Positions 33,225 to 43,226 of a stretch of 64,000 nucleotides of DNA are shown here, in pieces. The position numbers were made by a program, and so were the translations under genes. The DNA comes from Micrasema longulum. Its lineage: Eukaryota > Arthropoda > Insecta > Trichoptera > Brachycentridae. Location of the stretch: positions 124,001 through 188,000 of the forward strand of contig JAGVSM010002704.1 in the NCBI GenBank assembly GCA_022494885.1. The letters are read 5' to 3'. How positions within the stretch are numbered: position 1 is the first letter of the stretch; every line of letters starts with the position of its first letter. Under the pieces are notes generated by a model. The model had not been told where the DNA came from, made no database searches, and worked only from the letters and a program-made list of their open reading frames with translations.

Positions 33225-33318
33225 AGTTTTTTAATTGACATCGACCCTCTACAAATTGGTAACAAGAAAAATATGACATTTGACATTGGCCCTTCTAGAT
33301 GAAAGCCACAGATTTTAT
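33225..33318. repeat. Right end of the 17.6-kb MITE family
   Basis: TTGACATCGACCCTCTACAA and a terminal GGCCCTTCTAGATGAAAG followed by CCACAGAT correspond to the right part of the MITE at 17,609-17,858. It directly abuts the pogo-like element's right end, so the rest may have been displaced. Confidence 0.45.
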
Positions 33319-33437
33319 AGTCCCTGAACTACATCTGAAGCGTAAGACTGATAATTTGCCTTCATGTAACAAATGATCAATAATCGCTGCAAATAGAGTA
33401 AATGGGTGCGAATTGAAAAAAGATGATGATGCTTTTT
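33319..33437 (+). mobile_element. SINE-B 3' body with GATGATGAT tail
   Basis: TCCCTGAACTACATCTGAAG, CGTAAGACTGATAATTTGCC and TTCATGTAAC precede AAAAAGATGATGATGC. It is collinear with 35,445-35,573 in the full SINE-B. Confidence 0.6.
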
Positions 33438-33832
33438 TTAATATGTTTTTTTATATTTTAGGTACGGTCACCCTACTTGTGGGATTGCGACCGTTATGTG
33501 ATTGTTGATACGATACGCACCTGACGCCCAATATTGCCCAATTAGGGTGAACAGCGTGCCCAAAACATCCCCTTTACAAGGGTGAAATAACAGGCCTTTG
33601 TAGGAGCAATTGAATGACTTCTAAATCATTAAAACAACCTACAGCGTGCATACATTAATTTACTGGAAACCTTCAAATAAAAAGTAATGAATGTTTTAAA
33701 AAATTCAACGTTCTAGATTAAACAAAGAGTGTTCATTTTTTTGTTACAAATTAAAATGATCAAAGATTATTTTAATATTATTTCTGTTTCACAAAATAAA
33801 CAAAAAGAAATAATATGATTATTATTGTTGGC
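33438..33832. other. Spacer, nothing recognised
   Basis: No signature beyond AT-rich composition. Confidence 0.4.
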
Positions 33833-33961
33833 AAATATTAGTATTTAACCTCTCAATACACCAACATGCAAATAAGTGTCGTGGGTGTCCTGACGAAGAG
33901 ACGGGTACGTCTCGAAACCGATGGGCATAAAACGTAGGTAAGTGATTAAATACTAATATTT
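33833..33961 (+). ncRNA. Hammerhead-like motif inside a 16-bp inverted repeat (family b)
   Basis: AAATATTAGTATTTAA (33,833-33,848) and its exact complement (33,946-33,961) enclose CTGACGA (33,890-33,896), one A, a perfect 6-bp stem GAGACG/CGTCTC with a GGTA loop, and GAAA (33,914-33,917). This is the hammerhead core order. The extra A before stem II and the lack of a clear GGUH cleavage strand are departures from the canonical ribozyme. Related copies are at 50.9 and 52.4 kb. Such cores are known from Penelope-like elements and retrozymes. Confidence 0.45.
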
Positions 33962-34070
33962 ACTAACATTAATTTAAAAAAATTACTACAAAGTTAATGT
34001 TTTGAAGACAAATAATATAATATGAGTATTAATTATTTTTTTTGCGTCATTTTTGTGAAACTCATCTCAA

Positions 34071-34140
34071 GCAGTCCTGCAGCTACAAGCCTCATGGGTA
34101 GTTGGGATTCTAGTTCCTTGTTTCCAATAAGGATAGGATT
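34071..34140 (+). repeat. Repeat F copy
   Basis: GCAGTCCTGCAGCTACAAGC is followed by CTCATGG and GATTCTAGTTCCTTG. The next copy starts 140 bp on. Confidence 0.4.
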
Positions 34141-34210
34141 TAATAACAGAACGGTATGAAAGCTGACATTTTATTGATTTAGTAATTTACTGTGTTTTTT
34201 TATCGTTTAC

Positions 34211-34285
34211 AAATAAGAGATAGATTACAACGCGTCCTGCAGCTACAAAGCGCATGGACAAATGAAATTCTAGCAACTTGATTTT
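34211..34285 (+). repeat. Repeat F copy
   Basis: AGATTACAACGCGTCCTGCA then GCTACAAAGCGCATGG, matching the copies at 19.2 and 34.07 kb. Confidence 0.45.
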
Positions 34286-34420
34286 AAAAAAAAGTTGAGC
34301 CGAGTAATAATTGTATCAAGTTTTAATGTTCAGAATAAAAAGCAGCTAAACAATAAATAAATAAATTGTAATTATGGAAATAAAACTTTGTTATTAATGT
34401 TACACAATTTTTTTATTATT

Positions 34421-34733
34421 TTAAAAGAACACTACTACAGTTTCAGGAGAGCACTCCTCCTATCGACGGGTGATATAAAATAAATAAAGCAAACACAGAA
34501 TATTGTTAATGATGTCATAGAATTTAACCAAAAAATAAACGAATTAATCAGTGAAACTTAAAGCAGGGGGCTTTATTCTACTTATCTAAGGTGTAAGCAT
34601 GTATAAATAAACCCCTCTGCTTAAGGTTTCACTGATTAGTTAATTTATTTTTTGGTTAAATTATAATATAAGTTTTATATCACCCTTCGATGGGAAGAGT
34701 GCTCTACCGAAACTGTAGTAGTGTTCTTGTAAA
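34421..34733. mobile_element. Foldback MITE, ~310 bp
   Basis: The two halves are near-complements over most of their length. The left outer block ACACTACTACAGTTTC pairs with GAAACTGTAGTAGTGT (34,709-34,724). Inner blocks GGGTGATATAAAA and AACCAAAAAATAAACGAATT also have partners on the right. Only a short central region near 34,590 is unpaired. It has no coding capacity. Confidence 0.75.
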
Positions 34734-34757
34734 ATAATTTTAAAAAATATGTAACTT

Positions 34758-35168
34758 AAGGTATTCTCCATCCCTGTTGTAGTTTGTTAATCTTAATGAC
34801 TCTCGAGGGGGTGAAATCCAGGCTTTGGTCTACAAACATTTGGACAAACTCAAATATTGTAATGAAACCAACTGGTCCAAAAAGAAGTTTAAAAATTGGA
34901 AAATTGTTTTCAGGCGTTGCCTAGTATGTGAAATAATTCAATCAGATGGATCTCTTCACAACAATAATGGTTTCAGCTCTTTAACTTCACTAAAATCAAC
35001 AGATGGAAGAATTATGGATGTTTAAACATAGGCAAAATAGTGAATGTTACACAGTGTGTAAAGTGGTCACTTAAACCAGCCAATGACAGGTCATAAGCCC
35101 TGTAAATGCCTAGACATCCATATTCCCTTATTTAAGGTATTCTCCATCCCTGTTGTAATTTGTTAATA
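34758..35168 (+). repeat. KR repeat, full unit with duplicated start
   Basis: Begins AAGGTATTCTCCATCC. The same block recurs in the same direction 376 bp later at 35,134, suggesting a tandem-type unit. Inside is a 66-codon frame (34,825-35,025) with FRRCLVCEIIQSDGSL and GFSSLTSLKS, then the conserved ACTTAAACCAGCCAATGACA. The frame recurs in the inverted copy at 35.9-36.2 kb. No family is recognised. Confidence 0.65.
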
Positions 35169-35315
35169 ATAACTAATAACAAAGTTTTATTTTCATTATA
35201 ATAATTTATAATGAAGTGTTACGAAGTGAATACCGATTCAATGAAAAATAATAAATAAATAAATCATTTTGTTAATTAAAACGAACAATAATCATTACGG
35301 GTACGTACAGGTATG

Positions 35316-35573
35316 TCAGCCTCGTGGCGTAATAGTTAACGCTTTGCTTACCATGCAAGAGCTCTCGGGTTTAATTCCCGACATGGTTGATACGAAATGT
35401 TTATTTAAAAGAGTGTTTTTTTAATACAATATTTCTTAGTTCCTGGAACGGTACCTGAAGCGTATGACTGATCAACTTACCTTCATGTAACATAAAAATG
35501 ATCGAGATACGCTTGGTGTACCGATGCAGTGCCCTATGCTCCATAAGGTGCGGAAAAGATATGATGATGATGA
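35316..35573 (+). mobile_element. SINE-B, full copy (tRNA head, TGATGA tail)
   Basis: The head has box A-like CCTCGTGGCGTAATAGTTAA and box B-like CGGGTTTAATTCCCG. The body contains CGTATGACTGATCAACTTAC, CTTCATGTAAC and ATGCAGTGCCCTATGCTCCA. It ends in ATGATGATGATGAAG. It agrees with the minus-strand copy at 55.06-55.31 kb over its whole length. The tail matches that of the Fam-2 RTE-like LINEs. Confidence 0.8.
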
Positions 35574-35860
35574 AGATCCACTTACAGTGAAGTATTTTTC
35601 TTTAATAAAATGAATGAAATAAACAAAAAATAGCCAGGATACGTATTGAAAGATAATAAAGTCGGGTTTCTGGCACAAGTTGGTAACTACAAACTTTTGA
35701 AAAATGAGATGTCTTCATAAATGATCAAATAGTCTTTGTTTAAATGATAAATTAACATTTTTTGCATTTTATAAATACAGAAAAAAAATTTCAACTTGAA
35801 TTTTTATTTGAATTGTTGGTTTGAGATGAGCTTTTAACTTTCAAATGTAATATCTTACAA
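35574..35860. other. Spacer with short inverted match
   Basis: Minus-strand GTTACCAACTTGTGCCAGAA at about 35,655-35,674 recurs on the plus strand at 36,296-36,315, so KR-linked sequence flanks the inverted KR copies. Confidence 0.4.
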
Positions 35861-35861
35861 A

Positions 35862-36175
35862 TTACAACAGGGATGGAGAATACCTTAAATAAGGGAATTT
35901 GGAAGTCTAGGCCTTAACGGGCTTGTAACCTGTCAATGGCTGGTTTAAGTGGCCACTTTACACACTGTGTAACATTCACCATGTTGCCTGTGTTTGAACA
36001 TCCATATTTCTTCAATTCTTCCATTTATTGATTTTAGTGAAGTTAAAGAGCTGAAACCTTTATTGTTGTAAAGAGATTCATTTGACTGAATTATTTCACA
36101 TACTAGGCAACGCCTGAAAACAATTTTCCAAATTTTAATCTTCTTGGACCAGTTGGTTTTATTCTTTAAGGTATT
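35862..36175 (-). repeat. KR repeat, inverted copy
   Basis: Minus-strand unit with frame FRRCLVCEIIQSNESL and GFSSLTSLKS (35,945-36,181), then the KR core (CACACTGTGTAACATTCACC in plus sense). It meets the next plus-strand copy head to head at about 36,170. Confidence 0.65.
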
Positions 36176-36480
36176 CTCCATCCCTGTTGTAATTTATTAA
36201 TCTTAACGACTTTCGAGGGGGTGAAATCCAGTCTTTTGTCTACAAACATTTGGACAAACTCAAATATTGTAACATCTTACAACTAGTAAAATGTTGTTAC
36301 CAACTTGTGCCACAAAACCCAACGATAAACCAAAACGACATAATTGGAAGATGTCACTTCCCATCTCTGTTATCAACAGGAGAACGCTACGTAGCTGATG
36401 GGTTGATCGAGTATCTAACAATATCTAAGGGTACTGAGTATGACGAAAAACGATTGAGGACATTTCAAATTCCTTAATTT
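36168..36480 (+). repeat. KR repeat, 5' part plus unique frame
   Basis: Starts AAGGTATTCTCCATCC and matches the 34.76-kb unit to CTCAAATATTGTAA, then diverges. The following frame (to 36,475) has PQNPTINQNDIIG and LIEYLTISKGTEYDEKRL. I do not recognise a family. It may be the element body from which KR derives. Confidence 0.45.
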
Positions 36481-36484
36481 GATT

Positions 36485-37680
36485 TATCTTGGAGATCTTG
36501 AGAGTCCATCCTTGCCCTCCAACAACAGCGCGGTTAACACAAATGCTTTAACAGTTCTCTACCCCGTGCCCAAACTCAGGTCTCGATGGCATGGGAGTTT
36601 TTGCATTTTGTAGAAGGTTGACCTCGAGTTCCACTCATCATCTAGCTAGCAGCCCAAGTATTTAAAACGGGAGATCTGTCCTATTGCTCCACCGTCAATG
36701 GTAAAGTTGACGTTGGTTCCTCTCTGTTTGCTGACTATCATGATTTTAGTTTTAAATGCATTCATTTTGAGCCCTATGTTTTTTCCACAATTATTGACCA
36801 TGTTAAAAACTTGCTGTAGATGTTTGGCAGTGTCGGCAATTATGACAGTGTCATCAGAGTATCTTATGTTGTTTATTAATTTGCCATCTATCTTTATCCC
36901 TATGTCAATATCTTCTAATGCTTTTTTGAATATGAATTTTGAGTATAGGTTAAAAAGCATTGGTGAAAGTATGCAGCCTTGTCTAACATCCCTCAGGATT
37001 TTTATATCTTTAGTGGTGAGATCATTAATTCTGACATGTGCTGTTTTGTTCCAATATAGGTTTGTAATGATTGTGATGTTATTTCCATCCAACCCATATT
37101 GGGTTGCATGCAATAGTTCCTTAAGTTTGTCGTGTCTTACAGTATTAAACGCTTTTTCAGAATCGGTAAAGTGCGTATAGAGGTCTTTTTGTTGGTCAAG
37201 GTATTTTTTGGTTAAGATTTGGATGGAGAACAGAGCCTCTCTTGTTCCAAATCCGTTTCGGAATCCAAACTGTGTCTCACCAATGTGTGATTAAATCTTC
37301 CTCAAAAGCCTATCGAGAAAAAATCATAGGAATATTTTAAGCGCATGACTCATTAGACTTAATTATCGCATGACTTAGCATTTGTTTTCTTTTGCAGTGT
37401 GATGAACTTTAATTTCAACCGTTCCATTGCTTTGTTTCCTGTAGTATAAATATTCTCCGGCAATTAAAACAAAATATCAATATACATAGTTTGAGTCAAG
37501 GTGTTTCACGATTACACCTTCTATTATATCTGGACCGGTTGCTTTGACATCTTTTATATGGGAGATAGCTTTTTTCAACTCTTCTCTTTTTATAATGGGT
37601 CCACTATTTGTATGTATTCTGGTATAATTTCTGGATCCATCGCCCTGAAATAGTTTTTCCATATTTGTTATAGATACTAT
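36485..37680 (-). mobile_element. LINE reverse-transcriptase pseudogene
   Basis: In minus order: GPIIKREELKKAISHIKDVK and ATGPD (N-terminal RT block), then TQFGFRNGFGTREALFSIQI after a break. The 155-codon frame at 36,646-37,113 contains RQGCILSPMLFNLYS and YSDDTVII, where YADD is the usual catalytic box, then GLKMNAFKTKIM and FKYLGC. Downstream SRSTFYKMQKLPCHRDLSL continues the C-terminal side. RT blocks from finger to thumb are therefore present in order. Frameshifts between 37,113 and 37,480 and the A-to-S change argue against activity. Confidence 0.85.
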
Positions 37681-37864
37681 ATTTCAGCTTGATCTTCTTA
37701 AATTAGGTTATTATGTTCTTCTACAAATTTCGCCGTAATTCTGCCCTTCCCTCCATTACTTTAATCTGTTTATGTAAGTTGAAGCTGTCACGCCTGCGTT
37801 CCAGTTATTTTATTTTCTCGCATTTACAATTTAACCACCGTTCTTTAGATTTATTTATCATATC
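37681..37864. other. Spacer, nothing recognised
   Basis: Possibly upstream LINE sequence, but no motif is clear. Confidence 0.35.
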
Positions 37865-38100
37865 CACTCCTAAGTGAAGCACGTGGACATCACCAAACCC
37901 TATCGCCAGGCAGCGTTCTAGCATCTTTCCACGTCAATCCCGCATCCCTTATTTCAGAGTACTGCCAGCAACTGTCTTCGACAGCCTCTTTGAGGCGGTA
38001 GTTCGCAGGTAATTTGATTTTAAGCTTTCTCGACACTTTGTGTCTAAGCCAGGTCCATCGCCGCACCTTCAAGACTCTCATTATGAGTTTCTGGTGTGTC
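37865..38100 (-). mobile_element. Fam-6 LINE C-terminal fragment
   Basis: The minus strand reads KLKIKLPANYRLKEAVEDSC, then YSEIRDAGLTWKDARTLPGD, and ends at the CACTTAGGAGTGG 3' end shared with 14.0 kb. The AEIRDxGLTWxEA style is a known LINE C-terminus. Only ~75 codons remain. Confidence 0.55.
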
Positions 38101-38400
38101 AGTTCTCAGAAATCAATGTTAGCTATACAATATGATGCTATATATAATATTCTAAAAGAAGCGGCATTCCCGGTGGACCATTGGTCAAGCCTGAAGACGT
38201 GCGAGCACTCGCCCTTTACCTAGCCCGGTACTTAAAGGACTAAGACTTGGGGCAGAAGTAGCTGGCTTTTCAAAGACTTAGGAATCGACTCGTCTTTTGT
38301 TGGTCTTCCCAAAACTGTGATCATCAGTGATCAGGAGACTTATTTATTATTTATGCAAAACTTTCATTTAAGAAACTCAGTATTTTTATCTTTCGTTAAA
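38101..38400. other. Spacer, nothing recognised
   Basis: The frame at 38,317-38,532 runs into KR sequence and has no domain. Confidence 0.4.
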
Positions 38401-38404
38401 TACA

Positions 38405-38695
38405 CTTTTATTCAACAATGTTTTGAGTACGTCCAAATGTTTGCAGATAGGCTGGATTTCCTCCCTAGGGAGTTAATCAGATCTAAATTTGTTGCAATAG
38501 AGAGACAAAACATGTCTGAGAAGATAATATGAGAGCCTATGCATTTTCAGGGCTTATGACATGTCATTGGCTGGTTTAAGTGGCCACTTTACACACTGTG
38601 TAACATTGACCATTTTGCCTATGTTTGAACATCCACATTTCCTCAACCCTTCCATCTGTTGACTTTTGTGAAGTAAAAGAGCTAAAAACCTTTAT
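38405..38695 (-). repeat. KR repeat copy, rearranged
   Basis: CATTGGCTGGTTTAAGTGGC, CACTTTACACACTGTGTAAC and TTGAACATCCACATTTCCTC are the minus-strand KR core. The adjoining CAACAATGTTTTGAGTACGT (38,415) is instead in plus orientation as at 13.7 kb, so two pieces are joined head to head. Confidence 0.6.
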
Positions 38696-38699
38696 CACG

Positions 38700-39955
38700 C
38701 GGATAAGAGTCATCCGTTTTAAATATTTTTCTTTATTTAATTGTTTTTTTTCTCTATTTCACTACTTAAAAAATATATTTTAAACCATTATATTTGGTTT
38801 TGTAAAGTTTTTTTTTCTTCTGAATGCTAATTTTTATTTTTTCAAAACATCAAAACCCAAATAAATATAAGCTCATTATTTTACATGTGTTCAATATTAT
38901 GTATGTACCATTTTATTTGAATCTTAATTAAAACTAATGTCTGAGCACCCGATGACAAACTATTATTAAATAGTTTATCTGGACAAATATGTTTTAATAC
39001 TGTATAATTTTATTCTTATAATGTGTTAATATCGTAATTACATGTGTATTTTTTTAAATAAAGACTATTGAAAAAAAAAATGGTCAGTGGCGGTTTTGCA
39101 TTTAATCCCCTCATATAGGAATACTTGCATTATACAAGAGTTGACTTGTCGAAGAATCTAATACAATTTTTTAATATTTTGCACCCTCGTGTATGACATG
39201 GAGAATTCTTAGTTCTCGGTATATCGCTTAGTCATTAGATGTCTACCCTTGCATATCACATTCTGTGGGAGAGACCAGGCAGGGGGAAAGATGTTTGAAG
39301 ATTGGGAGGCTTAGGGGGGAAGGTGACAACCCCCGGAGGCTCTATATAAGGTGTAAACTCAGTCAAAGGCTGTATGTTTTTTAGTCGTGCATAAGGATTT
39401 ATAATACTTTACTTGGTTAAAAAATTTATTTTATGTAAAACAATATTATTTTATTGCCATTTGTTTATTTTTTATCATTTTATTACAATAGTATCAATCA
39501 AAAAAACATATTGTTAATTGTTTAGGAGTCAGTCAAAATACAATTCTTCAATTTGGTCTCCTCTCTATTATACCCATTGTAACAAATTTAAAAAAATCCA
39601 GAATAAGTTTTTCCGATTCATAATTTTAAGCAACATTTACCGTGAGAAAATATAAAATGTAATCTTTTCTTATGTATATGCTTTGAATTTACTTAAAATT
39701 AGTGATCGAAGAATAATATTTGGTCTTTTTTTGAATATTTTTTTATATGGGAGTTGCTTTATTGCTTATTAATATACAAGTTTTATATTTCAAAAAGTGG
39801 ATTTTTCTGCAATTAAATATCTTAAAATTATCTAAACTATTGGGATCAGGAGGGATATATTAATGTGGGCCAATCAGAAACTTCTCAGTATTTGCTCATG
39901 TAGAGAGGAAACCACTTAAAACTCTTCAGGAGAAGCCGGCCTGTTGGCAGTAGTC
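38700..39955. other. AT-rich stretch, nothing recognised
   Basis: No gene or repeat was recognised. A slightly GC-richer patch at 39,230-39,350 has no open frame of note. Confidence 0.45.
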
Positions 39956-39959
39956 AACA

Positions 39960-40225
39960 GGCCTTCCGTTCCACTAGAGGAGTGTTCGGCATTTTGTTCT
40001 ATTTTGGTTTATTTTACCAATTGCCTGCACTATATTAATCATGTATGATACTACCTCTCGTGTGAGTTTTTTATTACCTATCACCGATGGGATGTCGCAT
40101 AGATCTTCACTCAGGCCTCTGCATCGCGCCTCCAGCTGTTGTCTTTGAAAGCTGAAAAAGGGGCAATGCATCAACAGGTGAGGGACATCATATATATAAT
40201 ATCAGCATACAATATTTGGTCTGCT
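39960..40225 (-). mobile_element. LINE C-terminal zinc-knuckle-like fragment
   Basis: The minus strand encodes DVPHLLMHCPFFSFQRQQLE, followed by a helical tail. The HLLxxCPxxxxxR block is the C-terminal motif of R1/I/Jockey-type LINE ORF2 proteins. No RT domain is attached. Confidence 0.6.
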
Positions 40226-40760
40226 TTGTTTTGTATAAAGTTGTAAATAATCTTTATGACGTTCCTGATTTGATTTCTGTATCTATTTCAATTTGGCTAA
40301 TAGGCCAATGAGGCATAATATTTATTTTAGATATATTTATACATCTAAGTCTAATTTGCACATTAATTCTCTGTTCCCGAGAATTCACTCTCTCGGGAAC
40401 AAACACACTGATGACCAAAAAATGAATATATTTGCTGTGACTTTATCAAACTTCAAGAACTAATTAATCTCTTGTAGGTACTTTTATTCGTTTTTTTTTT
40501 AAATATATTTTTATTTTATACATTACATTACACATCAAATATAACATTACAAATGGTTTGTTGTTCATACATATTATGTAATTAATAATAACGTTTCTAC
40601 CTCTCTTATAGAGTGAAATGTAAAAGCTTTTTGGGCGTTTTTAAATTGTTCTTATTTTACCTGATTGTTTTATGAAATTAAAATATGTATGTTTTGTTTT
40701 ATAACGATAAAATTTACTTTGTACTAGAGGCGGTAAATTTTTTTTTATTTTTTAACAGTT
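40226..40760. other. AT-rich stretch, nothing recognised
   Basis: No signature apart from GAGAATTCACTCTCTCGGGA near 40,380. Confidence 0.4.
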
Positions 40761-40764
40761 CTTC

Positions 40765-40880
40765 TTGAGTGGCCACTTAAACCAGCCAATGACGGGTTAG
40801 GTATAAGCCCTGTAAACACCAATAATTCCATATCCCTTCTCTTAAATGTTGTCCATCTCTGTTGTAATCTATTAATATTC
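40765..40880 (+). repeat. KR repeat, short copy
   Basis: GTGGCCACTTAAACCAGCCA, CATATCCCTTCTCTTAAATG and CCATCTCTGTTGTAATCTAT keep the conserved KR core and the end block. Confidence 0.6.
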
Positions 40881-41204
40881 CGTATTGTTTATTTTATAAT
40901 AGTATTTCACACTCGTTGGCTACAAATAATGTTGGAAGTTGAGACCGCCACAGAGACATTATTGGTTACTCTTAGATCTTAGAGCCTTTTTTTTGGTAAA
41001 ATTCCATTCATTTTTCTCACCTTTTTTTTAAAAAAAAAAAAAATTTAAGAAAAAATTTTCAACATTTCAATTTTGCTCTTTTTTAATTTTTTTTTTATTG
41101 TTTATAAAAAAAATACAAACATGTTTATTTTATTATCATTGAATAATTATTTTACCAGAATATCTTCTGATTTAATCGTCTCACCTGGGATAACAAATAA
41201 CAAG
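40881..41204. other. AT-rich stretch with homopolymer runs
   Basis: Long T and A runs at 40,987-41,108. No feature was recognised. Confidence 0.45.
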
Positions 41205-42526
41205 TAGGGTCGGGTGGGGTGAAAAGTGACTCGGGTAAGAAGAGCCGCCACCCGGTTTATTTTGGCCAAAGTGCACTTTTGAAGCGCACGTTTTTTCTTC
41301 CTTCTCGTGCACACCGCGACAAGCGCAGAGGCTCGAGTTTTGATTCAGTCGCCGTCCGTCAACTTTAGCGGTCACACGAAAGTGTTGAAGTTTTTTCCCC
41401 CAAAAAGTTTTTTTTCGGATAGCGAAGAATTTTGGATATATTGCAACTTTGAAGATATTTGCTTATCATGTAAGTTTATTCGAATAGCTTCTTTGGTTAT
41501 TTTCAAGCCCTTACTATTTTGAAGACTTCAAATTGAGATAGTTTTTTTAAAAATATTTTTTTTTATTCACAGTATCCCTTGGGGTGAAAAGTCCCAAATG
41601 CCACTTTTTACCCCGAGAGATACTGTAAATAAACTAAATTCCATTAATAAAAAATTTCTGAGTCTAAATCTGAGATATTATTTTTATTTTTTAGCATGCT
41701 ACGTACATACCAGAGGAAGACCGAGCGTGGCACTACGACTTTAGATACAATGAAATGTGCTGCAAATTTTAATATTAAAGAAAAAAGTTATCCATACGGT
41801 CAGTAGCGAAGGAGTTAAGCATATATTGAACTGGATTAAAAGGATTTATAGATCACCTTACTGATGATCCTGGAACGGTGAAATTTGGTTTTGCAAAGCC
41901 TAAAGTATTAAATGCTCAATAAGAAACGGCACTTGCTGGTTACATAAAGAAAACCACTAATATATTTTTTGGATTGAGCCCAAAGAATGTACGGCACTTA
42001 GCATATAATTGCTCCATCAAACTCAATATGAAGTATCCTCAAATTTGGTCTAAAATAAATATTCTTTAAGCTCAGAAGATGCAGAATATATTTGCATGAC
42101 ATACCGTGAGTCTTATTACGAGAGTTTGTCGGGAGAAAAGTGGGTGCAGTGTATTTTATGTAAACTATGAGCCCACGAAAAATGCATTACTAGGGTAACT
42201 TCGACTTTCGTTTGTCAAAATTGTGATTCAGATGACGATTAATGAATGTAATTTTTATTTTTTTTAGAAATAGGAGGATTATTTTTGCTCTTGACGTGAG
42301 TTGTTTATTTATTTGTATGTGTTGTATATTTGTAAGGCACCGATTTCCTCAAGAGAAATGCCATTATTTTTTTTTACCTCGGGGAGTAACTTCATTCTTT
42401 CAAATAAAAACTATGTTGCAATAAAGTAATTACAAGTTGGTAATCTTAGAATATCTCTAAATGCACGAGCGTTCGAATTATTAAATCCAATGTAAAAAAT
42501 GGCACTTTTCTCCCCACCCGACCCTA
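41205..42526 (+). mobile_element. Pogo/Tigger-like element lacking its catalytic core
   Basis: TA-flanked 22-bp inverted ends (GGGTCGGGTGGGGTGAAAAG left; its complement right, one mismatch) bound 1.3 kb. Inside, 41,698 starts MLRTYQRKTERGTTTLDTMK, the N-terminal DNA-binding part. Frameshifted ETALAGYIKKTTNIFFGLSP and KNVRHLAY continue it. The frame then jumps to GEKWVQCILCKL, a stop, AHEKC and TFVCQNCDSDDD, the C-terminal PHD-like zinc finger of such transposases. The DDE domain expected between them is absent, so the element could only move in trans. Confidence 0.8.
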
Positions 42527-42835
42527 CCTACATATTTCATGAAAGGGGGATTTCTCTTAGGAAGTCAATTTACAATGCAGATGTTATGAGTTAATTTTAC
42601 GCGACTTTTTTTTCAATTTAATTTATTTGTTTAAAGTATTGAAGATGAATTGGATTTATGTAATGTAATGTTCCCAATATCATTTTTAAAAATAAATAAA
42701 TTACACTAAATTTTAATAATTATTGTTATTAAACACCAGTGTATTTTCTTAAACAAAATAAAAGAATAACTAAATCTAAAATTGGCATTTGAAATCTAAA
42801 TTATTCGTTTAGATTTTTTCGTCGGAAATATTGTA
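42527..42835. other. AT-rich stretch, nothing recognised
   Basis: No signature was seen. Confidence 0.45.
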
Positions 42836-43226
42836 ATGATGGTAACATTATGGGTTATGACAAAGAATATTGAGGGAACCATTGCAGTTTTCGATAGAAG
42901 AATCCTCAGAGTTGTCATTGGCTCTGTAAGACAACACAACCATTGGCGTCGTTGCTACAATAGGGAGCTATATGAAAACTACGGAACTCCCATCAAGGTG
43001 GGGCGCTTGAGGCAGGCTGGCCATATAATTAGAATGGACGACGAAAAGCTCACAAAACGCCTAACTCTATCTGTGCCTCAAGGACGACGAAAACCAGGAA
43101 TATATACGATATTGTTGGAAGTGAAGAGCAGGAGAGGAGAGGCAGCAGACCGGCATGAGTGGAGGAGACTCCCGTATACAGCTAAGGCCCACCCAGGGCT
43201 GTCAAGCTCATGATGATGATGATGGT
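42836..43226 (+). mobile_element. Fam-2-type LINE 3' end, TGATGA tail
   Basis: A 125-codon frame reads DRRILRVVIGSVRQHNHWRR, YNRELYENYG, VGRLRQAGHIIRMDDEKLTK and RLTLSVPQGRRKPG, ending KAHPGL. This is the RT-distal C-terminal domain of a TGATGA-tailed insect LINE family. The stop overlaps TCATGATGATGATGATGG. The frame is unusually intact over its length but lacks the RT, so it is a 5'-truncated copy of fairly recent age. Confidence 0.8.

Noticed and set aside
36698..37180. Plus-strand 160-codon ORF
   Set aside because: It is the antisense of the reverse-transcriptase frame at 36,646-37,113.
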